Made by a program: the position numbers and the translations under genes. Positions 55,293-62,869 of a DNA stretch of 64,000 nucleotides are shown piece after piece (within the stretch, counting starts at the first letter, position 1; each line of letters opens with the position of its first letter). The DNA comes from Phormidium ambiguum IAM M-71 (lineage in GTDB: Bacteria; Cyanobacteriota; Cyanobacteriia; Cyanobacteriales; Aerosakkonemataceae): assembly GCF_001904725.1 (NCBI RefSeq), contig NZ_MRCE01000008.1, forward strand, positions 1 to 64,000, written 5' to 3'. The notes under the pieces are model-generated. The model was given only the letters and a program-made list of their open reading frames with translations, ran no database searches and was not told the origin of the DNA.

Positions 55293-55421
55293 ATGCAATA
55301 TTTCCTAAAGTATCTTTCCACTGCCCCAGTTCTGGCAACAATTTGGATGTTTATCACTGCCGGAATTTTGATTGAGTTCAACCGCTTTTTCCCTGATTTG
55401 CTATTCCATCCCATGCCATAA
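55293..55421 (+). CDS. psaJ: Photosystem I subunit IX PsaJ
   Basis: 42 aa, too short for routine ORF lists. It reads [18 protein letters not shown], a membrane helix, then [14 protein letters not shown], the family C-terminus. GGAGG lies 9 nt before the ATG. PsaJ is a one-helix subunit at the edge of photosystem I next to PsaF, with which it forms an operon. Confidence 0.95.
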   Translation: MQYFLKYLSTAPVLATIWMFITAGILIEFNRFFPDLLFHPMP

Positions 55422-55544
55422 AATACCTCTTTAGGCATACTTTTTGATGGGTTGGTTATACCTGTAGGAGTATGTCTGTTTCTGTTGTTTGCAATAGCAT
55501 GAATACAGAACTGGCAACACGCTCCGACAATTTTATCTAATGTT

Positions 55545-55602
55545 TAAACTCGCAATGGTTTACAAGCGTTGGTGTAGCGTTGGTAAACAAATTGCGAGTT
55601 TA
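55545..55602 (+). terminator. Terminator-like hairpin of psaFJ
   Basis: TAAACTCGCAA and TTGCGAGTTTA (with GTTTAC/GTAAAC inside) form a long imperfect stem, followed by TTGTTTTGG. It probably ends the psaFJ transcript. Confidence 0.55.
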
Positions 55603-55682
55603 TTGTTTTGGTTATTAGTAATCAAATATCTTTTGTTAAGGAAAGTGATATATAAGTAAGCCGCAATTCCCCACTACGCTAG

Positions 55683-55814
55683 TACCAATCCCACTGTAAG
55701 TGTTACCAAACCCAGACCGCCACAGCATTAAATACCGCTGAAGGTTGGAACGAATATGGTAATTGTTTTCTGATTGGTGGAATTGGCGGCGCTTGCTTGC
55801 TTATGCGTTGCTAG
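55683..55814 (+). pseudogene. psaL: psaL-like relic
   Basis: A frame open from after a TAG at ~55681 to TAG at 55812 has no start codon and reads ...ALNTAEGWNEYGN then CFLIGGIGGACLL. This closely recalls the PsaL C-terminal region (T-A/D-E/D-G-W-S-Q-F then a Gly-rich membrane helix FxIGGxGGA). Upstream residues are not PsaL-like. psaL follows psaF-psaJ in many filamentous cyanobacteria, so a decayed or relocated copy here is plausible. The match is ~28 residues and by memory. Confidence 0.5.
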
Positions 55815-55879
55815 CTTTGAATATTCCCCATTTTATTACCCCTTACTTGTTCCAATAAATTAGTTAATTGCTGATTTTT

Positions 55880-55926
55880 AAAATTGAGAAGCCTGTTTTT
55901 TACAATAAAACAGGCTTCTCAATTTT
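55880..55926. terminator. Perfect 20-bp hairpin between psaL relic and metalloprotease
   Basis: AAAATTGAGAAGCCTGTTTT (55880-55899) and its exact complement (55907-55926) enclose a 7-nt loop. AT-rich ends give T-runs on both strands, so it could terminate transcription in both directions, mainly that of the minus-strand metalloprotease gene. Confidence 0.75.
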
Positions 55927-55958
55927 AGTTTGTAGTTACAGGGCTAAAGTTATTTTTT

Positions 55959-58499
55959 TTAAGAAATTGGGGAGTTCCCTTGTTGCCTAGCGATGAGCAG
56001 TGGATTATTGGAAGGCAGACGATACTCTTCTGCTGCGCCGTAGTTAACGTTATAACCAAGATCCCTTAAAGCCGCAATCGTCAATTGGCTGGTGAGTTGC
56101 TGCTCGCTCTTATCACCCGATTCAACCATGATTTCGATGTCGAAGTTAGGTATCTTGTTCCAGTGAGCCAAGTCAGAGGCTTTACCTTGGCCAACAGTCA
56201 GTTCCACAGGAGTTGCTGAGAACGCACCTAGAAGTTCTCCATAGTAAATTCCAGCGTAGGAATTTGGGTTGTAACGTCCAACTTTCGGATCAACAATCAA
56301 TTTCCGATCATCCCACAAAGTGCCAATCCCCATAACGTGGCCGAACTCGTGAATCATAGTGTCATACAAGTATCTTTGATTAGCACGCACTGCACTTTGC
56401 GGATTGCTGTTAAGGGAAGCCTCACCAATTATTGGCATCGATTTGCGATTCAGGTCAGCTTGATTCTGCTCCGGTCCAGCTGACGCAAGTAAGTACTCTC
56501 CCTGATCTTCGGCAGTGGTATCGATTTTTATCGTGTGTGGACCATTAAAAGTACTGTAGGAAATCAGTTGCTCGATCCTGCGGGCAGCTTGACGCACGGT
56601 ATTGCGCTCGGCTTCAGTCAGATCTTCCGTTCCCTGGCCGAAGTTAAGTTCGATGGAAAATTTCCAAGGATCGCTAGCTTCTGGAGTGAAATTCGAGTTT
56701 ACGGTGTAGTCAGCTGTTTGTTGGTTGAAGCTCTTAACCTGCAAAACATAAGTTGCTGGCTGGAGAAAAGCGCGGATTGACTCACTGGCAGTGCCTCGTT
56801 CCCACTGCCAAGCGACTACCTCTATTTCATCATTATCGATAAAGCCATTACCATTGCGATCGGCTACCGAATCGACTTTACCATTGCCGTTGAAATCCCG
56901 GATCAGCCGCACGTCAGCATCACCTGTCAAACCTGTCAGGTTAGCAGTAAAGATACCAGACTCATTCACTGTAAAGCTGTAGTCGTTTTCAGGATTGGTA
57001 GCATTGACTTGTCCGCTTTTTGATAAAACTGCTGAATTGTTAACTTCTGCATCGTTTACAGAAGAGTCGGCAGTTCGAGCTGGTCGGGATATTGGGGGGC
57101 TTGCCGACAGGCTCAAGTTGTAGGTGGTATCGCCTTCGTACTGATTCACTGCGATAAAGTAAGTGCCAGCGGGCAAAGCATTTATGGCAATTGCTTCTGA
57201 GGCATTATTTAGCGATGTGGAAGACTCGATTGCCTCATTCTCTTCGACAATACCATTGCCGTTCGTGTCCTGAATCAGCTGTAAATCAGCATCGGCGCTC
57301 AGGTCTTGCAAGCTGACGTTGAGGTTGCTACTGCTAGAGAGAGCGAAACGGTAGATGTCTTGTGTATCAACATTGCCTACGAACTCATTCAAGGTCTGGC
57401 TGCCACTGAGGGTGCCCAGATCTCTTGCTTCATTTAGGGTATTGCCAGCAGTATCTGACGCTGGTGTGAAAGGTATAGCTGACAGGCTGAGGTTGTAGTT
57501 GGTATCACCCTCGAACTGCTCTACCAGGACATAATAGCTGCCTGAAGACAACAGGCTGCTAATCTCTTCGGGAGCCGCACCTTCAGCGATTGAGACATCC
57601 AAAGTTTCAAACTCATCTAGTACGCCATTGTTATTGGAGTCTTCTATAAGCGTCAGATCAGCATCTGCACTCAAACCATTAAGGGTAATGTTAACAGTGC
57701 TGAGATTGCCCACATTGAAGCGATAGACATCTACTGTATTATTGTTGCCGACAAAATCGCTAACGGTGGCGCTGCCAATTGTACCTAAATCAAGAGCTTG
57801 AGTTAGGTCAATAGTATTAAACTCTGACCCTTCTGTGCTGAACCGTCCTTCATCTTTGCCAAATTGTAGGTAGTGTTTAATCGGGCTTAAACCGAAAGGT
57901 CTAACAGCTGCTGCTACATCTGGGTTTTGTTGTAAATAAGAAGAGTTATTGAAGTCTGGGCCGAAGTTACGTCCTTCATATTGCCCATAATCAATAAAGT
58001 GTTCTATTGGGGTGAGTGGATCAGTGGTAGCCGCTGTTGCTTGTACTGCTTGGGCTACGTCTGGGTTCTCTGTTAAATATGTATCAGTATAAAATTCGCT
58101 AAAAGGATCGCGCTGTTCAAACTGACCGTTCTTTATGAAGTGTTCTAATGGTGTAAGTGAACTATTGGCAACCGCAGTATCAACATCTGAGTAAAATCCT
58201 AGATAGAAGTTTGGATCGAAGAAAACGCTTGATTGACGACCTTCAGCCTGCCCATTACTAATGAAGTGTTGTAATCCATTCTGAAAAAGACCAGCCTGAA
58301 CTGCTTGGGCTACGTCTGAATTTTGGAACAGGTAATAGTCTTCAGCAAAAAATCCACTGGGACTGCGCCGCTCAAACTGACCACATCTTTGATAGTGATC
58401 GAGCCCACTGCTAAAAAAACCTTGACCAATGGCGATCGCTACATCCTGATTTTGTAGCAAATAGTATTTTTCATCAAACAAACTGTTGAATTCAAGCAT
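55959..58499 (-). CDS. Secreted multidomain metalloprotease-like protein with N-terminal repeats and PPC domains
   Basis: 846 aa. Residues ~1-220 hold five ~45-residue repeats (YL-x-N-x-DVAxAV ... HF/Y-x-x-x-GQxEGR). Then come three pre-peptidase C-terminal (PPC)-type domains (~230-620: DIYRFALSSSSNLNVSLQDL), each with an EF-hand-like Ca loop (DTNGNGIVEENE, DRNGNGFIDNDEIE). The C-terminal ~210 residues contain the zinc motif MIHEFGHVMGIGTLWDD, HExGHxxGxGxxW, as in leishmanolysin-like (M8-type) enzymes. There is no N-terminal signal peptide, so type I secretion is likely. It probably degrades or binds extracellular protein. Confidence 0.82.
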   Translation of the reverse strand: MLEFNSLFDEKYYLLQNQDVAIAIGQGFFSSGLDHYQRCGQFERRSPSGFFAEDYYLFQNSDVAQAVQAGLFQNGLQHFISNGQAEGRQSSVFFDPNFYLGFYSDVDTAVANSSLTPLEHFIKNGQFEQRDPFSEFYTDTYLTENPDVAQAVQATAATTDPLTPIEHFIDYGQYEGRNFGPDFNNSSYLQQNPDVAAAVRPFGLSPIKHYLQFGKDEGRFSTEGSEFNTIDLTQALDLGTIGSATVSDFVGNNNTVDVYRFNVGNLSTVNITLNGLSADADLTLIEDSNNNGVLDEFETLDVSIAEGAAPEEISSLLSSGSYYVLVEQFEGDTNYNLSLSAIPFTPASDTAGNTLNEARDLGTLSGSQTLNEFVGNVDTQDIYRFALSSSSNLNVSLQDLSADADLQLIQDTNGNGIVEENEAIESSTSLNNASEAIAINALPAGTYFIAVNQYEGDTTYNLSLSASPPISRPARTADSSVNDAEVNNSAVLSKSGQVNATNPENDYSFTVNESGIFTANLTGLTGDADVRLIRDFNGNGKVDSVADRNGNGFIDNDEIEVVAWQWERGTASESIRAFLQPATYVLQVKSFNQQTADYTVNSNFTPEASDPWKFSIELNFGQGTEDLTEAERNTVRQAARRIEQLISYSTFNGPHTIKIDTTAEDQGEYLLASAGPEQNQADLNRKSMPIIGEASLNSNPQSAVRANQRYLYDTMIHEFGHVMGIGTLWDDRKLIVDPKVGRYNPNSYAGIYYGELLGAFSATPVELTVGQGKASDLAHWNKIPNFDIEIMVESGDKSEQQLTSQLTIAALRDLGYNVNYGAAEEYRLPSNNPLLIARQQGNSPIS

Positions 58500-58787
58500 A
58501 AATTTCCTACGCCTAGAGTAATATTAGACGCACTGAACTATCTGTAGGGATCAGCAACGTCGAGCAGAAAATACCTAAATTTGAAAAATCCTAGTTGATA
58601 GATACTAAATCCAATAAAAACGTTTTTTCCTACTGTTTTCTACCGTGTTAAGTCACAACTAAGTCAGGAAATTTATTAATTATAAAGTCACAAAGTCAGA
58701 TCAAAAGTCATGATATACTCTTGTAATAGTTAAAACTATGCCTTAATTTTTCAGGGTTAATTGATTTTATTTACGCATTTACAGGGT
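58500..58787. promoter_or_regulatory. Divergent regulatory region with five AAGTCA repeats
   Basis: Five direct copies of (T/A)AAGTCA lie at 58649, 58660, 58684, 58692 and 58704, upstream of a -10-like TATACT (58714-58719) for the NB-ARC gene. Spacings are 11, 24, 8 and 12 nt, mostly near one or two helical turns. They could be regulator-binding sites. Confidence 0.4.
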
Positions 58788-60461
58788 ATGGATATTGAAC
58801 AAGCTATAAAAATTATTGATGCGGCTTTAAAGCCAGATTTATTAAACCAACTTGAGTTAATAGTGTTTCGCCAAGCTTGGGAAGGAAAAAGTTATGAAGA
58901 GATTGCTATCAATTCGGGTTATGATGTTGGTCATGTAAAGAATGTTGGCTATCAGTTGTGGAAAAAGCTTAGCTGTGCATTGGGGCAGAGGATTACTAAA
59001 ACTAATTTTCGCTGTGTTTTATATCAATATACTGAAATACCAAATTTTCAGCAGCAAACTTCAGCAACAAGAAAAATCAAAAATCTTGCAATTAAGCGTA
59101 AGTTAAGTCCACAGCAAGATTGGGGAGAATTAATAGATGTTTCTTATTTTTATGGTCGAACAGAAGAACTTGCTATTTTAGAACAATGGATTATTAAAGA
59201 ACGCTGCCGACTAATTGCAGTATTAGGGATGGGGGGAATTGGCAAAACAGCTTTTTCAATGAAGCTAGCTCAACAATTACAAGGTAAATTTGAGTATACA
59301 ATTTGGTGCAGTCTTCATGATGCACATTCAGTTGAAGAAAAGTTAAGTAAAATTTTACAATTTCTCTTTCATAATCAATATATTTCTAGAAACTTAAATG
59401 GTGACATAACCGAATTAATTAACTTTCTCCAGCAACATCGTTGTTTGTTGATTCTGGATAGAGTGGAATCAATTTTTCACAGTGGAGAATTAGCAGGAAA
59501 ATATCGTCAGGGCTACGAAGCTTATGGAGAATTATTTAAACGTATAGGAGAATCTGTATCGCAAAGTTGTGTTGTATTAACTAGTCGAGAAAAACCCAAA
59601 GAAATCGCTATAATTGAAGGTCGAAATTTACCAGTTCGTTGCTTCTATTTATTAGGTTTAAATTCAGGAGAAATTCCACAGTTATTTAAAGCTAAAGGTA
59701 CTTTTTGGGCTATAGAATCTGATTGGAAAGCCTTAGAAAATTATTCCGCAGGTAATCCTTTAATTTTAAGAATGTTAGCTACCCAAATTGAAGAATTATT
59801 TGACGGTAACATTTCTGAATTTATCAATTTATGGCAACAAGGTCAAATCAAGTTTGAAAATATTTATGAGATTTTAGAGGAACAGGTAAATCGTTGTTCA
59901 GAGTTAGAAAAAGAGGTGTTATACTGGTTAGCTGTTCATCGCCGCCCTGTGACTCTGCTAGAACTGCAAAAAAATATTTTAAATTGGGCAACTCAGCAAA
60001 AAATTCCTGTTATACTGATGTCTTTAGAAAGACGATCGCTAATTTTGAAACATTCTTCAAAGTTTAGCCTTATACCCATATTGATGGATTACATTACTAA
60101 TTTAATCATTCAATCTATCACTCAAGAAATTAAATATAATAATAAATATTTAATCTATTTAATTCAACTTTTTCAACCTCAAGCAAGGGAAGAAATCAAA
60201 GCAGAGCAAATTAACTGTATATTAGAGCCAATTGTAGAAAATTTACGGAGAAATTTCCAGTTTAGTCAAGAATTGACTATTCATTTAGAAAATATGCGTT
60301 CTGAAATGCGCTCCCATATTTCTAACCTATTGGGATACGGAGAAATTAATATTAGTTATTTAAAAAAAGTAGCTGTCATTACTAATCCAACTATTCAGTT
60401 GATTCCTAAGCATCAATCCGCACTACCTATAGCAGATGATATTAGTTATTATCGACATTAA
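58788..60461 (+). CDS. NB-ARC (STAND) ATPase with N-terminal HTH-like domain
   Basis: 557 aa from ATG at 58788 (MDIEQAIKIID; AGGG just upstream). The N-terminal ~85 residues form a helix-turn-helix-like module (FRQAWEGKSYEEIAINSGYDVGHVKN) of the vMAP type common before cyanobacterial NB-ARC proteins. NB-ARC: FYGRTEELAILEQWI, Walker A LGMGGIGKTA, Walker B CLLILDRVES, sensor VVLTSRE, GxP GNPLILRML. It ends after the winged-helix part with no WD40 or TPR repeats, unlike most relatives. STAND proteins are switch ATPases; the role here is unknown. Divergent from the metalloprotease. Confidence 0.85.
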   Translation: MDIEQAIKIIDAALKPDLLNQLELIVFRQAWEGKSYEEIAINSGYDVGHVKNVGYQLWKKLSCALGQRITKTNFRCVLYQYTEIPNFQQQTSATRKIKNLAIKRKLSPQQDWGELIDVSYFYGRTEELAILEQWIIKERCRLIAVLGMGGIGKTAFSMKLAQQLQGKFEYTIWCSLHDAHSVEEKLSKILQFLFHNQYISRNLNGDITELINFLQQHRCLLILDRVESIFHSGELAGKYRQGYEAYGELFKRIGESVSQSCVVLTSREKPKEIAIIEGRNLPVRCFYLLGLNSGEIPQLFKAKGTFWAIESDWKALENYSAGNPLILRMLATQIEELFDGNISEFINLWQQGQIKFENIYEILEEQVNRCSELEKEVLYWLAVHRRPVTLLELQKNILNWATQQKIPVILMSLERRSLILKHSSKFSLIPILMDYITNLIIQSITQEIKYNNKYLIYLIQLFQPQAREEIKAEQINCILEPIVENLRRNFQFSQELTIHLENMRSEMRSHISNLLGYGEINISYLKKVAVITNPTIQLIPKHQSALPIADDISYYRH

Positions 60462-60490
60462 TCTAATATAGGTAGTGCGAGACCATCACT

Positions 60491-61048
60491 TTAGCACGGC
60501 ACAAAAAGTGCAGCTTCCAGATGTTCTAAAGCCTTAGTCAAATCATCATTGACAATCTGAATATCAAATTCATTAGCGGCGTTAATTTCGTCTTGAGCGC
60601 GGCGCAAACGTTTAGCAATTGCTTCTTCTGTTTCCGTTCCCCGACGGCGAATTCTTTGCTCTAATTCCCATAGAGAAGGAGGCAAAATAAACAATCGCAA
60701 AGCTTTAGGAAAAGTTTGGCGAATTTGTCTTGCCCCTTCTAGTTCTATTTCTAAAATTACCCACTTTCCTTGGGAAATCAATTCTTCGATTTGGAAGCGG
60801 GGTGTACCATAATAATTACCAGCAAATTCTGCCCATTCTAGTAATTCTTCATTTACTACCATTTGCCGAAACTTTTCCACTGTAACGAAATAATAATCTT
60901 TTCCGTGAATTTCGCCGGGACGTGGTAAACGGGTAGTTACAGAAATAGAAAGTACTAGTTCTGGATGCTGTTTGAGGAGTTTTCGCAATAAAGTACCTTT
61001 GCCAACACCACTGGGGCCAGTAAAAACAATCAGTTTGCCTGTTTCCAT
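60491..61048 (-). CDS. gmk: Guanylate kinase
   Basis: 185 aa. It converts GMP to GDP with ATP. P-loop GPSGVGKGTLL, GMP-binding TTRLPRPGEIHGKDYYFV and EWAEFAGNYYGTP, lid RRRGTETEEAIAKRL. Start METGKLIVFTGP is standard. remA lies upstream (196 nt) on the same strand, the usual remA-gmk arrangement in cyanobacteria and Firmicutes. Confidence 0.95.
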   Translation of the reverse strand: METGKLIVFTGPSGVGKGTLLRKLLKQHPELVLSISVTTRLPRPGEIHGKDYYFVTVEKFRQMVVNEELLEWAEFAGNYYGTPRFQIEELISQGKWVILEIELEGARQIRQTFPKALRLFILPPSLWELEQRIRRRGTETEEAIAKRLRRAQDEINAANEFDIQIVNDDLTKALEHLEAALFVPC

Positions 61049-61084
61049 AACATTGATTTTAGATTTGAGATTTTAGATTTTAAA

Positions 61085-61125
61085 TTGTTGTTCGTCATTT
61101 GTCATTTGCCATTGGTTATTTGTTA
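61085..61125. repeat. Short tandem spacer repeat between remA and gmk
   Basis: GTCATTTGTCATTTGCCATTG and related heptamers; same family as 2058-2145, 22630-22712 and 31873-31967. Confidence 0.6.
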
Positions 61126-61244
61126 AGAATTTGGTTAAGAATTGTTTGGCAATTCCTGATGTTTCTTTACAGAAGAACATTGGGTAACAGTCTTTGACTA
61201 ATGGACAAGAAAAATCTAAAATTTCAAATCTAAAACTGACCAGC

Positions 61245-61511
61245 TTAGTGTTCGTTAGCCGTAGCCTCTTTGCTGATGACAAAGCGATTAGCGACTGTTT
61301 CCGGTTGAATGGCGGAAAGAATGACATGACTGGAATCAGTAATAATTACCGCTCTGGTGCGTCGTCCGTAGGTGGCATCAATCAGTTGGCCTCTATCTCT
61401 GGCATCTGTGATAATGCGTTTAATAGGGGCAGATTCTGGACTGACAATGGCTACTACTCGACTTGCAGAAACAATGTTCCCAAAACCAATATTGATTAGC
61501 TGAATATCCAT
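61245..61511 (-). CDS. remA: RemA/DUF370 DNA-binding regulator
   Basis: 88 aa. It matches RemA ([32 protein letters not shown] ... [24 protein letters not shown]). In Bacillus, RemA oligomerises into a ring that wraps DNA and activates matrix and osmoprotection genes; the cyanobacterial role is not well known. Upstream of gmk on the same strand. Length and start are standard. Confidence 0.93.
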   Translation of the reverse strand: MDIQLINIGFGNIVSASRVVAIVSPESAPIKRIITDARDRGQLIDATYGRRTRAVIITDSSHVILSAIQPETVANRFVISKEATANEH

Positions 61512-62041
61512 GACAGATTGACGGCCTAGCAGTATGAGGAGCTTTTACGATTTTATTTCTATGATAAATCTAAAAATTGGGAGTTACAAGGCTAAAAGCC
61601 AAGAAAACAATAGTTTTTAGTTTTTCTTCCGGTTTTTTCACCTTTTTTGGAATTTGACTTCTCTCTAAAGGTAGAAGTGAAAACTCATTTTTACCCATAT
61701 TCAAAAAGTTTTAAAGAATAATTTGCTTGATTCTAGCTAGGTAATATCAAATTTGGGCGAGCTATCTCTTTAATGATTGGGTGATTGAAATCGTGGTGAC
61801 TAGTCCAAAAATATTCTACGTAAGTAGTATTAGTTACATTTATAACTAAGGATTGAATTTTAATAAATACGTGATTTAGTTAAAGATTTAGTAAAAATAG
61901 TTACGCTATATTGTCAGAAAGAGAAACTGTGGTCTAGGTTAGGGAGAAGATAATCGCTGTGTCTAAAAGTGAGATGTTTCATATTAATTATCTTTTAGCC
62001 ATCGTTAAAAGATTTAGTGTAGAAATTAGGGATTAATAAAA
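61512..62041. other. Intergenic region remA / PEP-CTERM gene
   Basis: 530 nt, AT-rich, no gene. A hairpin ATCTTTTA/TAAAAGAT (61990-61997 with 62006-62013, 8-nt loop) lies 28 nt before the PEP-CTERM ATG and may be an operator or mRNA structure. AGGGA near 62029 is the probable ribosome site. Nothing else is readable. Confidence 0.5.
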
Positions 62042-62770
62042 ATGATTAATTTACGTAGTGCATTTTTTACTTTGGCATTATTGAGTTTGGGAGTGGTTTC
62101 TGTACCTACAAGTGTTAATGCTTTTACGATCGTCGATCGCACAGGTTTTACTGATACAGAATTCCGAGGACTACTAGATCAAGGGTTGTTTGATGAATTA
62201 TTCGTTGCCGAAAGTAGAATTGGTAACAACAGTGGTACAGGCGGCGAACGAGAAATTGGGATTAACCAAGACGTGAATTTAGGTGGTCTTCCAGTAGTTC
62301 AAGGTCAGCGGACTTGGCAAAATGGCGGTTGGGTCGATTTTATGTTGGAATACACGGGAAGTTTGGTTAATTACACTGTTGGCGGTCAATTATTCTCGAC
62401 TAATGCTTTTAGCGGCCCTGTCACCGATATTTTCCTTCGCACCCGTGCGGCAGATAAGAGTACGATGGCACTGAGCAATTTATTTTTTAACGGAGTGGAA
62501 ATTGGTGATTTGTTTTCTTCCGGTTCGGGTGGTAGTGATATAGATTATCTACAAATTAGTAAGATCTCTACACCCTTTACTCTGACTGGTAAATCATTAA
62601 TGAGTTGGACGGGTACGCGCCCAAATAATTCCGCACTGGCATATCAAATTAAGGTTGGTACTACTCCACAAGCAGAAAGTGTACCTGAACCTGGTACTGT
62701 GGGTGCTTTGTTAGCGGCTGGTGTTTTGTCTGTTGGTTTGAAGAGAAAGCAAAAGGCTGCTCAATCATAA
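62042..62770 (+). CDS. PEP-CTERM sorting-domain protein
   Basis: 242 aa. An N-terminal signal peptide (FFTLALLSLGVVSVPTSVNA) and a C-terminal VPEPGTVGALLAAGVLSVGLKRK tail (VPEP, hydrophobic helix, basic end) mark an exosortase-processed surface protein. The middle is a probable beta-rich domain of unknown function (GRNxNSALAYQIKVG-like end). Such proteins often accompany exopolysaccharide production. It is monocistronic. Confidence 0.88.
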   Translation: MINLRSAFFTLALLSLGVVSVPTSVNAFTIVDRTGFTDTEFRGLLDQGLFDELFVAESRIGNNSGTGGEREIGINQDVNLGGLPVVQGQRTWQNGGWVDFMLEYTGSLVNYTVGGQLFSTNAFSGPVTDIFLRTRAADKSTMALSNLFFNGVEIGDLFSSGSGGSDIDYLQISKISTPFTLTGKSLMSWTGTRPNNSALAYQIKVGTTPQAESVPEPGTVGALLAAGVLSVGLKRKQKAAQS

Positions 62771-62787
62771 TTTAGGTATTAGCTTTT

Positions 62788-62820
62788 AGATCCCCGACTT
62801 CTTCGAGAAGTCGGGGATCT
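62788..62820. repeat. Dispersed palindrome, copy C
   Basis: AGATCCCCGACTTCT (62788-62802) and its complement (62806-62820) around TCG. Same family as copies A and B. It lies between the PEP-CTERM and NFACT genes and may act as a terminator. Confidence 0.85.
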
Positions 62821-62869
62821 GGATTCATGAGAAGATAAAAGTAGACCAATTAAAGAAGAATCGACTGTT

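Larger units (their letters stand above)
55422..55958. other. Gap after psaFJ with terminators and a psaL relic
   Basis: 537 nt without an intact gene. It contains a terminator for psaFJ (55545-55602), a relic resembling the C-terminus of PsaL (55683-55814) and a 20-bp perfect hairpin (55880-55926). Confidence 0.6.

Noticed and set aside
61073-61327. 84-codon minus-strand frame between gmk and remA
   Set aside because: It overlaps remA out of frame and is partly made of spacer repeat.
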